Source of the DNA: Glossina fuscipes
Taxonomy: Eukaryota; Arthropoda; Insecta; Diptera; Glossinidae
NCBI RefSeq assembly: GCF_014805625.2
Contig: NW_023998415.1
Coordinates: forward strand, 39,000,966-39,064,965
DNA: 64,000 bases
Direction: 5' to 3'
Part shown: piece after piece, positions 39,637-52,046 of the stretch
Position numbering within the stretch: the stretch's first letter is position 1
How the letters are laid out: each line of letters begins with the position of its first letter
Program-made: the position numbers and the translations under genes
The notes under the pieces: model-generated
What the model was told of the DNA's origin: nothing
The model's input: the letters and a program-made list of their open reading frames with translations, nothing else
Database searches by the model: none

Positions 39637-40624
39637 TCATCTATGGTTACAAACGTATTCGCACTTGTTTTCATGCTTCCGCAAAGTGATTCAATTCGAG
39701 CATAAACAAATTCAAGTAAATTCTAAAAAGATTATTCAAATAAATGGGTTGAATGTGAGTGACCACACCTTCTTAATATTAAGTCAGATAGATAACGCTA
39801 GGTGCTCTACGCAAACAATAGCCATGAACATCAAATCACTGAAGGTAAGGCAAGCTTTAAGTAAATATATTTAAACAAAAGGATTATGAGCGAATTTTAA
39901 CGCTTACGCTTTCAGTTCATAGGAAACTTAGAAGGTTCATCACTATTTCGGGTTATGTATTAGAAAGTCGAGCACTTATTTGCAACAAGTTTGTACAATG
40001 TTAAAAGGCCATTGCACGCGCATCTAGAAGCTCTTTCGAATATATTTGCAAACTTGAGAAATCGTCTTAATATATCAGCTTGGCACACCTAACAATATCT
40101 AATTTCACATTTTTAAGCCAAATTAACACCAATTGATGTAAGCCTGCCTTTCTGACTTAATCCTAAGAAGGAAATTGGTTGCATCGCTTTCATATCGCAA
40201 GTATGCGTGTATGTATGCGGCCAAATTAGGTGATGCAGCAGCGAGACAAAAAGTAACACTAATAGAAATCGTCCGTAATATAATTTTAACAAGAAAATCA
40301 CTTATGTGATTCTGCGATCTTTTGCATTGAAATCGAACAACGGCTGACAATAGCAAAGAGCTCTACAAGGATATCTTGATACACAGCATCTTTGGCTGAC
40401 CAGTTTCGCTCCAAATTGACTTTTAGTGACTAAGAATTGCATTTAAGTTGATTATCGATTTTGATTTTAATTTACAGTTTTCCTTTACAGATAGATAGAC
40501 AGACACACATACACACACACACACACACACAAATATTTATGCGTGCCTCATATATGTACAGACAGGAGACAATATCGTGATCTTCTTATGTAACAAAAAC
40601 AATAGTTGTTGTAGTTACTCCATT

Positions 40625-40718
40625 GCGTTGCTACTATTACTATCACTACTAGTACTGCTACTAGTACTACTACAACTAATAATAATAATAATAGCAACAG
40701 CAGCAATAACAACATGGC

Positions 40719-40761
<43 letters not shown>
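40625..40761. repeat. Trinucleotide repeat block
   Basis: Degenerate ACT units are followed by AAT units, CAGCAA-like units and a (TTA)14-type run at about 40719-40761. Homopolymer Leu/Ile frames on both strands are artefacts. Confidence 0.88.
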
Positions 40762-41018
40762 GCTTTCATTTCATGTAATAATAACATAGGCTATAAGTTT
40801 TCGATTTTCTGCAATTGATTCGGCCAATCGTTTTTTGCAGTGTTTGTGGTTAAGTGTTAGTAGCATATTGTTGTTGCTATTTCTGCGGTTGCTGCTATTG
40901 CTGAGTATCGCTGCTAGTCAACATGCTGTAAAAATGACATTTCGTTTAGGTTTAGGCGCAACAAAAACTGCATACTTTCCATTGATGTTATTGCTTTGAT
41001 TATCTTTCCTTCACCTTC

Positions 41019-41418
41019 NNNNNNNNNNNNNNNNNNNNNNNNNNNNNNNNNNNNNNNNNNNNNNNNNNNNNNNNNNNNNNNNNNNNNNNNNNNNNNNNNN
41101 NNNNNNNNNNNNNNNNNNNNNNNNNNNNNNNNNNNNNNNNNNNNNNNNNNNNNNNNNNNNNNNNNNNNNNNNNNNNNNNNNNNNNNNNNNNNNNNNNNNN
41201 NNNNNNNNNNNNNNNNNNNNNNNNNNNNNNNNNNNNNNNNNNNNNNNNNNNNNNNNNNNNNNNNNNNNNNNNNNNNNNNNNNNNNNNNNNNNNNNNNNNN
41301 NNNNNNNNNNNNNNNNNNNNNNNNNNNNNNNNNNNNNNNNNNNNNNNNNNNNNNNNNNNNNNNNNNNNNNNNNNNNNNNNNNNNNNNNNNNNNNNNNNNN
41401 NNNNNNNNNNNNNNNNNN
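41019..41418. other. Assembly gap (400 N)
   Basis: Exactly 400 undetermined bases, a size typical of an estimated or placeholder scaffold gap. Open frames crossing it on either strand are meaningless. Confidence 0.99.
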
Positions 41419-44400
41419 CTTTTAGTCTGATCTATGTGAGAGCAACAACATATAAGAATGGTGCGCAATCTATACAGCTATACAATGCTCGATATAGATT
41501 CTTAACATATGATTATGGTTGCCTTCGATCCCTCCTTTGCGTAGCATGCTCTGGTTTTCATTTTTCTTTGTTTACCTTTAATGCTTCTGTTTGAATGGAT
41601 TGAACGATCATCACCCTGATAGATTGCCAGATTAAGTGCCACCGATATTGTGGCATTCATTTTGCAATAGCATGAGGAGCAGAGGGGTGAAGATAGAGCG
41701 AGAGCTTGTCAAGTTTCTAGACAAAAAGCCAACATGTCAGCCAACTTGTCATTGACGTGCCTAAGCCGAGTTGAGACAACTTCCAGTCCATAGGCTTTGA
41801 CCGTGGCTGAATTGTTACGTTACCTTCGCTTACTTGCTCATAACATGCAATCGATCAATCGCTTGCTAGCTTTTGCCTCTTTGTGAAAAAAACAGGTGCA
41901 ACATTTTACCTTTTGTGGTCTTGCTGTTGCAGCAACTTGGCGTACATGTATATGTTTAAGTGGAAATAAGCTGACGGCTTATGTAGCTGATGTTTTGCCA
42001 AATTCCTCAGATTCTTAACATGGGTGGATGGATGTTTTCAGAGTTGACTAATCAAATGTTTACTCTATGCCAACCACAAAATGATAAAAAAAAAAATAAA
42101 AAAAAAAAAATAAAAATAAAAAAAAATATATAAAAAAGAAAACTTTACGTACACTGCATTCTTTATTTTAAACACAGTAAGTAGTCCGTTGTTGTCTGCT
42201 GTATTTCAGCAGCAATCTTGTCAAAGCGTTGGCGTGATTTATAACCATATTCGGAATATTTACTTTCAAAACATCTTTTCAATAGATATTTAAATTGGTT
42301 TCTTCTTTTTTTACAATTGCTACTGTAACCCCGAAGCGCCCATAACTAAAGTGTGCTGATAGTGTTATGAGACCCTTTAATTAAATAATGAATTGAACTT
42401 GTTGATAACGGCGGCAACAATTCAAGCGTGAATAAAAGAAAAATAAAAATTTTAATTTTCGAAATTTGTTAAAAAAAAAAAAAAATAAATAAATAAATAA
42501 AAATCGATGATCGCTTTGATAATTTGGACAGTTTTACGCTTTTTGGTTAAACTTGGTTTATTTATTACAATTTATGTCTTCCTTGACTGATTAAGTGAAG
42601 TGAAATTTTTTTATTCATTCTCTCTAAATTTTATTATCGTTGTCATCACGATTGTTTAAATGTTCCCTCGAAAATCAATATTAAATTAAAGACAAAAGTC
42701 TTAAAAAGTTAAGGAAAAAAACTTGTTGCACTTAACTTTGACTGTCTACAGACTACAGTGTTTTCGGAGCGCTTGGGAAAGGATTTTCAAGGGAAATATT
42801 TTTTTCAGGTGATGGATTCCCCCCCCCCCCCCATTTCTAAGAGGCGCCTCTTCGATTAGGATAAGAGATAAGAAATCGATTTTCTTACGAATTGACAGTG
42901 GTGTGGTCCCTTAACATATATGCCTCACAAATGGGTAAATATTTTATATGACTGATATACGTTAATTCCAAGCGACTCAATAGGTTGGAGAGAAAGTTCT
43001 GTCGTATTTTAAAGAAAATATTTTTTATTTTTATTTACAATTAAAATTACCTGCCTGTGGGTAGCGGAGAACGAGGACACGACATGGTAAATTCAAGCAG
43101 AGTGCGAAACTATGTTTTAGAGAAGTTTGATTAATCTTTTGATGGGCGGATACTACGCCATTCCAATTCAATGTACCGCATGCACAAACCTCGAGACTTT
43201 CTCTCCACAAATATGTTTCACAGCATTCCGCAAACGTCGTGTTAGGCTAACTTACCACTGTCTGCATTTTGCCTCTTGTTGAAACCTAAACCGGGGGAAA
43301 CCGGGGATATCGTTTTGACACGATAAGAAGAGATTGTGCTGGTTATAATCTACTTATTTGCATAAACCCGCCGATGTTCATGGAAACGTCTTACCTCTTT
43401 GTCATAATGTCCTCCAAGTTGGAGAAGAAGCTGTAAAGAGAGACCAATATCGCTCTCTTTTTGCTTGAGAGTATCTTTCTACCCACCACTGAAGGAAGGA
43501 TGTATATTGATTTTGTGAAAGCATTCACGACATCTAGGAGGAAGTTCTAGAGTCCTTCAAATTTGGCCGAAACATTGTAGTTTCTTGCAGGTAGGTTGGG
43601 ATTGAAAATAAAGCAAGTCGATCCGAAGACACAGCACAATATAAGCTGAGGACACCTCTATCGTCAAATGCGAAAAAAATCGGGCTTTCTGTTCCTTACT
43701 AATAATAATCTGCGTCAGATAAAATCGTAGCAATTTCCCAGTATAGGCTATAGGTAATAGCAGATATAGGTGATGGGCATAAAAGATGCAGTCACAGGCG
43801 AGTTTAATTTTCTTATTCATTTCGGTTAGAATTTGTATAAAATTTCGAGATATAATCGAATTTCTTTAATTGCACCGATCTATAGCTAAAATAAATACGT
43901 GGTAAAAATTGTCAAATGTTGCAGTTTTTGTTGACTTGATTGATAGTTCGGTTCACAAAAACATAAACTAGCTTTGAATTTCTTATGACATATATATGAC
44001 TTAATGACTTCCTAATAATAATGATATCGACCTAATATCTTTACGTCCGATCCATTAACAAAAACGTTTAAGGTCATTAAAATCGAAGATGTCAAGTATC
44101 ACAAAGACCTTTGATGTTCCTATTAAATGTTGCGAGTGGGAATCGACTGAGATCAGATCATTCTAAATCTTCTGTATCACTTCTGTATCACTTAGATTAC
44201 TTTCCGGAGAACGTTTGTAGATTGAATGACGACGAGGGGAAGCGATTTCATCAAGATATATCAAATATGGATAAGTGGTTGGTGGACTAGGGCTTGACAA
44301 TAAAACAAGACGCACCAGTCCACCAGAAGTGAACTATAAGGGGCGTGTTGAATACGTCTTACTTCCCCTAAAGAGTCTATTATTTTCATAGGGGAATCCT

Positions 44401-44608
44401 GTTCAACGCTAAAGTACAGCTTTAACCGGCATTTTAGATATGTAGATACGTAGATTCCGTAGTGTACAAAGATGCTGCTTTGGTCGAGACTTGTGTTCGA
44501 ATCAAATGAACGTGGAATTCGTTTATTGAACGCTCAATATTTGAAACCTTATTAGACGATTACAACGTCGCTGGAAACAATCGAAGACAGTCCTTTTATG
44601 TAATGTCA

Positions 44609-44611
<3 letters not shown>

Positions 44612-44643
<32 letters not shown>
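44612..44643. repeat. (GAT)n microsatellite
   Basis: About ten GAT units, followed by further imperfect GAT/GTTGAT units to 44676. Confidence 0.9.
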
Positions 44644-45572
44644 TTGCTGATGGAGATGATGTTGATGATGATGAAGATATATAAGAAGATATAGTTAATG
44701 ATCCAATATTTTCTCATTATTTTGTATTAAATCAGATTTAATTTACTCTCACAACTTAAATTAAATCTTTATTAAAAAATCTCAAATATTTGCTTGAGAA
44801 TGATCATCAAGGAGCTGAACTTGTGCTTTATAATCATTATAAAGCAATGGTTATAATGAAAAATAAGAATGAGAAGAAGCAAAGCATACCTACGCCTACT
44901 GTATATAAATGCTGTGGTCGCCGATCTTGTGTGGAAAATATATGATGATATTGTTTAACTTGAAAAAATTATTGGTATCGTTGTAATATTTCTTAATTTC
45001 CTATGAAATCACAAGAAATACAACAATAACAATAGCACCAAGAACAACAATAATAATAATAATAATAAAAAAAGCAACGACAACATGGAGTGAGAGATGA
45101 TCTTATTGCCACTGCTCTATTTTAGCTTGCAAGTGAAACCGATTTAAACATCATCAACAGCATAAGCAGCAGCAACAATAGTAACAACAACTATAATAAA
45201 AATCAAAATAACAACAATTTGCACACGCGCTGCTTCTGCGGCTGTTAACGGTGTACGAGTATGTTCAACTTATATAGAGAACAGTAACTAAAGTTAGATC
45301 AGCAACTAAAACTAAATGTAAACAATGTATATTATAGTATATGTAATAACAACATGAACAAACAAATATACAAACAATCATGTATATATATATTTACTAT
45401 GAGGCCATAACGACGAACCAACCTTAAACTATTGGCAGCCAACAATTATAGTGAATTAAATTGTAATAAAAATTTTAAAATTTATCGCAAAAACTATGAG
45501 AACAGCGTGTGTAACAACGCCAATGAAAATAGTTTGGCGCCCATTGCGAGCGGTGTGCGCATATACGGACGG

Positions 45573-45622
45573 TATAGTATAGTATAGTATAGTATAGCAT
45601 AGCATAGCATAGCATAGCATAG
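45573..45622. repeat. Pentanucleotide repeat with unit switch
   Basis: Five TATAG units (45573-45597) are followed directly by five CATAG units (45598-45622), then CATGG. The switch is a single T to C change at the same position of every later unit. Confidence 0.92.
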
Positions 45623-46582
45623 CATGGCATGATGGTGAGACATGCATTAAGCAGAGACCTTGCAAAGAATTGTTTGTTTGTTTCTTTGTTTTGTTTGTTT
45701 ATTTGTTTGTTTGCTTGTTTGCTGCCCAGTGTAATCACATTTACTTTAATTTTTATATTGTGTTTTACAATCCTGGCACGATTTAGACACAATATAAACT
45801 GAAACGTACTAAACTAAACTGAATTGAACGGTTTGTAATACACCAACTTATATATAAGTGTGTACGACTGATCTAGTGCGTGTATATGTGAGATCGATTT
45901 TTATACGTCGTTGAGATATAATCGGCACACACGCTATGTAGAAGAAGAGACTGTGCTTTGCCAACTTGAAAGCTTGAAAGATGAAAATTATAGACAGCAA
46001 TGCCACCACTGCCGCCACTGCCGCCAGTTGCCACCACTGCCACCCCTGCCATTCGTGTTGCACCACTACCATCAGTATCCCGGCTAACATGTCTTAGAGT
46101 GTGGAGAGCAATTGAACTGGTTAATTTTTGCTCTCCAACGTTTTAGTTTGATTTGTTTACCCTGGAAGTCTTGAAAAGCAGCAATCTTCACTCCACAACT
46201 AAATCCTCTTTAGTCTAGCATTAGTGTCGATTTATTGATTTTAATTGTAATGTGAGAGGTTTTCGTTTTTGGTTTTGGTTTTAGTTTTCAAGAGATTCCA
46301 TGTGGCAGCCAGATAGCGCTTAGGAGTGTGTTGTTTACTTGCTTGGTCGGTTGAATGTTTCTCTTTTGTGTATTAAAAAGTGCGGCAAAAAAGCGATTTC
46401 TCTGCTAAATCTATAGGCGAGAGTCTGGGTTATGTTGTGCTATTCGACATTGTGTGACGTGTGGTGGTCAGTCAATTCTTCGCTTAGTACGCTGGACGAC
46501 TGAATTGTAGGTTGGTATTGGTACGTAGATAGGCAGCTAAACAGGTAGGTAGAGATAGGTAGATGAATGGTGGTGGTTGGCT

Positions 46583-46693
46583 GTTTGTTAGTTTATTTGT
46601 TTATTTGTTTATTCGTTTGTTTGTTTGTTTGTTTGTTTGTTTGTTTGTTTGGTTGGTTAGTTGGTTGGTTGGTTGGTTGGTTGGTTGGTTGGT
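46583..46693. repeat. (TTTG)n then (GGTT)n repeat
   Basis: About 65 bp of TTTG-type units pass abruptly into about 40 bp of GGTT units. It is strongly asymmetric, with G and T only on the plus strand. Confidence 0.9.
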
Positions 46694-48856
46694 AGTGCGT
46701 ACTCATTTTTTGTAAAATGTTACACCCATGGGGGCATATCATGACATTTTATTGTGATGCCAACTTGAGAGGTGCTTATTACGCATGCGCAACGCATTCT
46801 TAAACATTTTATGTTTATCTACTGTTCGCTAAGTTTCATCGTCCTCGCCGTGCCTCTTCCTCTCGCTCTCTCTCTCTCTTTCTCTATATCCCTGCCTGCC
46901 ACTCGACTTGCTTACTTTTTCGTTTTGCGTATATATATATATATATATATATGTGTATACCTGTACGTATCTTCGTATTGTTCGCAGATAAGTCTGTCCT
47001 TACTTATTATTATTATATATATATATATACATGTACATACATGCATACATATGTTCATGTGTATGAACGTTTTGCGTGGTGCATTGATATTGTGCATACA
47101 AAATGTAACGTTTTGTGACTAGCTACTGTTATCACACATAAGTAATGCGTGCGTATGTTTTATTCTGTTATTTACATACGTCATCATGCGTTTTGGCGCA
47201 AAATACCATAATTTTGCAAGAGATTTGCTAATTTTACTCAAACAAACTCACACGACGCACGCACTAAATGCACATTCGAATCGGCATACTGTGCGTATAG
47301 TTTATGCTTATTTTGTAAATTAATTTCATTTTATATGTTATTGCATATGATTTGTTGATTGTTGTTTTCTCTGGCGTGAGTGTGTCTATACTAAGTCCGA
47401 GCTCCTCGTTGATATTTGAACAGATTTATAACGCATATGACAAACATAAGCACTTGGACACGCATGTACCTAAATTTACGTAAACATATTTCATTCCACA
47501 TTCACTTCACTGTTTTATTGTCTAAACATACGTAATAGAGATGAATGAATGTATGTAAACATCGTACGTATAACGAAACAGTGTTTTTCATTTAGCAGAG
47601 TATGAAGCAGAGTGTGAAATAAAATAATGAAATATTTCAATATAAAAGAGAAGAGTTTGGTTTCAGATTAACTCGGTCCTGTTACTTTCTCTGATAACAG
47701 TTCAATATCAATGATTTACTTAAGACTTTCAATCCACTATAGTACATATTGAATTAGCAGAGGGTATCGTATACTTGTTGGAACACTCGGAACATTTGCG
47801 TAAAATACTTTTAATTGCTACGGAATCAATCTTTAGAAAGGGCCTTCAATTATTTCTTTTTCTTTTGGTTCGGGCAGGATATCTAGGGAAATATTTTCCC
47901 TACGCTTGTTATCGATACTTTTGTAGATTTGGTAGCAACCCTTGGCAACTCGCTGAAGGTCATTCAATAACTTGATGATCTTACACATATACGAGAACTG
48001 ACAACTTGACAACAAAAACAATTTGCATGCAGAGATTCAAAATTGATTTAAAAAAGTCTTTTCAGCGATTTGTTTAGAGCACACTTCTTTGCTACAAGGC
48101 ATATTAAAAGTGTGGATCGGGTGTTTCACTAACTAAATCCAGAAATAATTGATTCGCAAAGTGCATTGGCATTGCAGTTAAATCAATGTCAAGAAGCAGT
48201 TTGTAACTAAAGAATTCCGTATGGGAAGACAAGGGCCTCCTTTATTAAGTTCATATCTTTAAAATGATATTTTTATTGCTTCCAAAGAAATATTTAAACC
48301 GCTGTTTAACGCTGCGATCGTTTATAGTGGCAACAAATCATAGAATGGACTGATCTCATTTGTTTATTTCTCAAGTCAAGAAAGTCAGCAATTTCATCAA
48401 TTAGTGTTGAGATATTGACGTTGCAAAGGGCATAAAAGAAATACTGTTGATGTTATGTATTTAAAGAGTCGCACTACGAATTTTTGGAATTCACTATTCA
48501 CTATTCACTATCATCCGCCTGCTGTTGGATATTGAAAAAATTCCTAAGGAAGAAGCATTTTTTTAACAACAGAATGAATTATAGCAAACATAGAAGTGTT
48601 AACGATAAAGAAAGAGTAGTCGAATATGAGAAGGCGAAGGCAAACCTTTTGCCCTTACAGCTGACATATATTTTTTGACCTGTTTACCATAAGTATATAC
48701 AAAAACAAGTAAAAACATTATAGAGACGCAGTAAGGTCCAGTAATGAATATTCTACACGAACTACGTTGCAATAATCGATATGTCAACATTTCAAAATGA
48801 AGCCCTACATGGGAAATGGTCGAAAAAATCCCCCGATCCGAACTGTTTTTACAGGC

Positions 48857-49052
48857 AATCGTCCTTAGGCCAAAACACGTTAATATAGCAAATTTCATCA
48901 ATATATTTGAACAACAGCCGCCTGTAGATTTAACAAAAGAAAACAAGACAGACAGACGGACAGGATAAATCTATCTTAAGTCGTTTTGGGTGCCATATTT
49001 ATCGATCCAAATTTAATATACCCTCCTAACACAAATTGTGTAGGGTGTAATA
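48857..49052 (+). repeat. Dispersed fly repeat, copy B
   Basis: The same ordered blocks as 33785-34022. Its 3' end is a clear hairpin: taccctcctaacacaaattg is followed by tgtagggtgtaa, so ACCCT pairs with AGGGT. This terminal pair is the hallmark of an abundant class of noncoding fly repeats. The two copies are diverged and neither contains a coding frame that I recognise. Confidence 0.5.
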
Positions 49053-50760
49053 ATGATGTCTCCAAGCGGATATTGCTTTCTGAACGCAAAGTACTATATA
49101 CAATTTGATACAATTTATATTTAGTGCGGTAAACATATATGTTATATCAAACTTCTTCTCATACGCTCTCTCAATCGGTCGCTGTATCTTACTTTCTATA
49201 TATATGTTTGTTTGGTATGTTCTGCAAGAGATTCATTCTAATTTTATGCCATTGCATTATTATAATATTTGAATCGTAGTATAGGATGCTTGTGAATGGA
49301 AGTGTAAGTGGCGTTGAGTGGAATGGATGACAAAGGAATTATGATAAATGTTTTTGTTCAAATAAATTGCATTATAAATAGTTAAGTATAATTATATTAC
49401 AATGTTTCCTTCCTTCCTTCTTGACGATCGTCAGGGTATCTCCGATGCCCTGGGAGTTATGCAAGCGAATTAATTAATTAAGAAAATAAATGATTTTAAC
49501 TTCTACTTGGGTTGAGAGTAATTAACTTAATAAGAACTTATGTAAGAGTAAACGCAGTTAATCAATTTATTATATATTATAATAATAAATGGCTATAGTA
49601 CATGATTTTCGAAGGAATGTAATTTTGAACTCTAAACGTGCCGGCAGTAGAAACACGAAACTGTGTAAACTGTAACAACAGTGTAGCCTGAAATTTGTCA
49701 ACAATAATCGTTTACGTTTCTTAAAGTACAATAAGTTATCTCCATTGCTAGCACCTATAGCTATGGCCGGCTGCCATATAAAGGTCATTTTACATTTGGA
49801 GCTCTTAGTTTAGAGTAATCTTCACTTGTCTAACCGGATCTATTGGTTTTGGTCGTCCTCTCGAATTTTACAGTGATGTACACCGTATTTCATAATGCTT
49901 TCGCATTATTGGGGCGAAAGTATTACTATCTTATTTACTCGCACTCGATAATTATATAATATTTTAAGTGCTATGACATCATGTTTGCTAACATCAGATT
50001 TATTTTTCTATATATTAAATTTTTTTAAAAATAAAATGAAGGCGTGGCAGCTCTCGCAAAAATAATTCATTTTTTGGTTTCTCCACGTGACCTAACCGTT
50101 AAAGGTTACACTTTTGCATCTAGTGTAAGAATTTAAAAAATTTTGTGGTTCAAAATCTAGTATGCGTTGTTCGATAATTGCCCATAAGAGCAACAATTGA
50201 TTGGTGATATCTTCAAATACTCACTAAAGAATCCCATTTCCTATATCCAGTACAGTTAAAAAATGTGAGGCAATCCGATGAGAATTGACGCAGTGAATGC
50301 CATGAGAAGCTCGAAAATTGAATTTCACTTCAGAGAAATTTGTACAGTTTTTTGTTTCTATTATTATTATCATACATGTAACTCATAGCCTACTACTAAC
50401 TAAATGTTCTCCCTCTCGAGCATTATTCACATAATGTTGTACGCATTCTCTAGTAGTGCACCAGCAGGGTTATTAACTTTTGGCAAAAATGAAGATGTCA
50501 CGTATCGTGAGAAAATCTCTGTTATGCAACGAAAAGTATATCAAAAGCATTACTTCACTTTACGGTTACTCGACAGATTAAGTTTTCGGGATAAATGGAA
50601 ATTGATTCATAGTTTTATTTACGAATACTTTTGGGCTTTCAATTTTCGCATGAATTTACATACAATAGTTTAATAAGACGGTCGTATATAACGTGGTGTT
50701 GTTATTGGAATCTGAATAGCAATTTGTTGCTTTACCGTGTTGCCGACACGCCCATTAGTG
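49053..50760. other. Noncoding stretch with a short palindrome cluster
   Basis: No recognised gene. A GC-richer spot at 49420-49455 combines a 10-bp palindrome and a 9-bp hairpin. A plus-strand frame at 50404-50673 (89 codons) is hydrophilic in its second half but matches no family I know, and frames of this length are expected by chance. Confidence 0.5.
49423..49452. repeat. Palindrome plus adjoining hairpin
   Basis: GACGATCGTC (49423-49432) is a perfect palindrome. It is followed by CAGGGTATC (49432-49440), a 3-base loop TCC, and GATGCCCTG (49444-49452), a 9-bp stem with one G-T type pair. Confidence 0.7.
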
Positions 50761-51107
50761 TTATTGTTTTGAATCTACGTTTGATAAGTGAATAAATAAT
50801 GAATAAAATAATGATTTTCTCGCCTTATTTAGAATTTCAAAAACATATTGGTTAGAAGGAAGAGATTCATCTAAATAGATGCCCAAATATCTTATTCTTA
50901 TTCTGTTTGATAATTTTGACCTGATGTGAAACGTATTCCAATTCGTTTTCATCTTACTATCACACTCAACCAATCTAGATCTAAATAAAATAGTTTTATC
51001 TTTTTTCAAGTTCATTGTTATATTCCAATCAATCGTGCATTTCTCACTGACATTGAAATTTTCATTAAGTATTTCTATTATACTACAACCATTGTACTTA
51101 ATAGTTT
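50761..51107 (-). pseudogene. Non-LTR retrotransposon reverse-transcriptase fragment
   Basis: The minus-strand frame reads from about 51107 down to the stop at 50761. It contains, in order, a W-x-I-x-x-N region (CTIDWNITMNLKKDKTILFRS), a KTNWNTFHIRSK stretch, RYLGIYLDESLPSNQYV, and a LNKARKSLFYSLFIHL helix. This order (N-x-x-K-T-x-x-L-F-R-S, then Y-L-G-I-Y-L-D, then a lysine-rich helix) is the downstream part of the reverse transcriptase (thumb side) in Jockey/BS-type insect LINEs, after the catalytic YADD block. Endonuclease, YADD and the rest of the element are absent, so it is a short dead fragment. The first Met is internal and not a true start. Family assignment beyond Jockey-like is inference. 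Confidence 0.8.
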
Positions 51108-52046
51108 AATTTAATTAAAATGAGTAAGTGAATAATGATGATATTGTCATACAATGTCCTTTGCAAAATGTACACACAACTCGGTCAACCGTCACGTAGG
51201 TGTCGTAGGTTGTTTGAATCTTGTGAAATAAGGAGCAGGTACCTTGCTATGTTGATAGCTTTCCTTACGTCACCAAGCCACTGAGAGAAACCCGATATCG
51301 TTGGTATTCTAGCCAACATCATTATCAGCCCGTCCCTCAGACTCGTTATATTGTGCTAAGTCTGAGTATTCAAATTCTTCGGTGGAGCTCTTGAAGGATT
51401 CATAGAGAGTTTGGCACTATCCTCGTAAGCTCGAGAGCTTGGGTAATGCATGCATCTTTCTTTGGCGACACATTGTATTAGTTACCGCATTTGAAGATTC
51501 AAATCGAGGATGAAAAAATGCTGCATGTCGTGATGGACATCGTGGGCAAGTTATGTTCTGGGACGTCCCCCGGAAAAATTACACTCTGCATCTGGTCCAT
51601 ACTTTTGGCAAAAGACATCGTTACCTTTTCCGTCCGTGGAAGGATCTTTTTATACATTATGGCTAGTAGTAGATATGGGAACTTCTATTATTTCATTACT
51701 GGGCTGTTGTTGAGTTCCTCGATGGGGTGATCGTGACCTTGACATATTTTGAATTTTCTTATCATTCCGTGATATTCCGAGTTAGTTATTCTTATCCATA
51801 ATATTCGGCGCTCCAACAGGATACTAGGAGATTTCTGAACGATTGCATTATGGTTGTCTCACAAGGTGATATAAAAGGTCTGCGCAGTTTTTTGCCACTA
51901 GATGATGTTGATGCCTATATATCGGGCAACACTCACCCCTTTATCGCAATCGAACATGTGCTTAAGAGGTGATAGTTCAACTTAAATTTTTTGTCCAGAT
52001 AGTTTTCCAATTCTTTGCTCGTGTAAAAAGTTATACTGATTTGACA
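51108..52046. other. Unexplained moderately GC-richer stretch between transposon relics
   Basis: The segment is less AT-rich than its surroundings. Short open pieces occur on both strands: a plus-strand frame at 51491-51730, and minus-strand pieces that give acidic, cysteine-containing peptides near 51300-51420 and 51540-51650. No motif is recognised. Given its position between a LINE fragment and mariner fragments, it may be decayed transposon sequence. Confidence 0.3.

Larger units (their letters stand above)
34023..41018. other. Noncoding stretch before the assembly gap
   Basis: No recognised gene. A slightly GC-richer patch at 34600-34940 has open frames on both strands but no motif. A hydrophilic minus-strand frame lies at 39340-39636 (listed separately). 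Simple repeats: TTA repeats at 36256-36287, TA/TATG repeats at 37690-37790, a T run at about 38239-38262, (CA)n at 40508-40531, and a trinucleotide block at 40625-40761 (ACT, AAT and TTA units). Confidence 0.5.
41419..48856. other. Noncoding stretch rich in simple repeats
   Basis: No gene recognised. Features: A-rich tract 42088-42130, poly(C) of 14 at 42819-42832, a 10-bp direct repeat aaaccggggg/aaaccgggga at 43288-43307, (GAT)n at 44612-44643, (AAT)n near 45048-45069, the TATAG/CATAG repeat (45573-45622), degenerate TGCCACCAC units at 46000-46055, TTTG and GGTT repeats (46583-46693), and (TA)n at 46929-46952. 43140-43560 is less AT-rich but shows no coding motif. Confidence 0.5.

Noticed and set aside
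40914..41468. 184-codon minus-strand frame across the N gap
   Set aside because: Most of it is undetermined bases; only short flanks are real.
43140..43560. Less AT-rich block as a possible old reverse-transcriptase fragment
   Set aside because: Translations on both strands gave no convincing family motif.
47641..47670. TATAAAAG followed by a TCAGATT initiator-like sequence
   Set aside because: Spacing of about 24 bases is too short for the usual 30, and no coding sequence follows closely.
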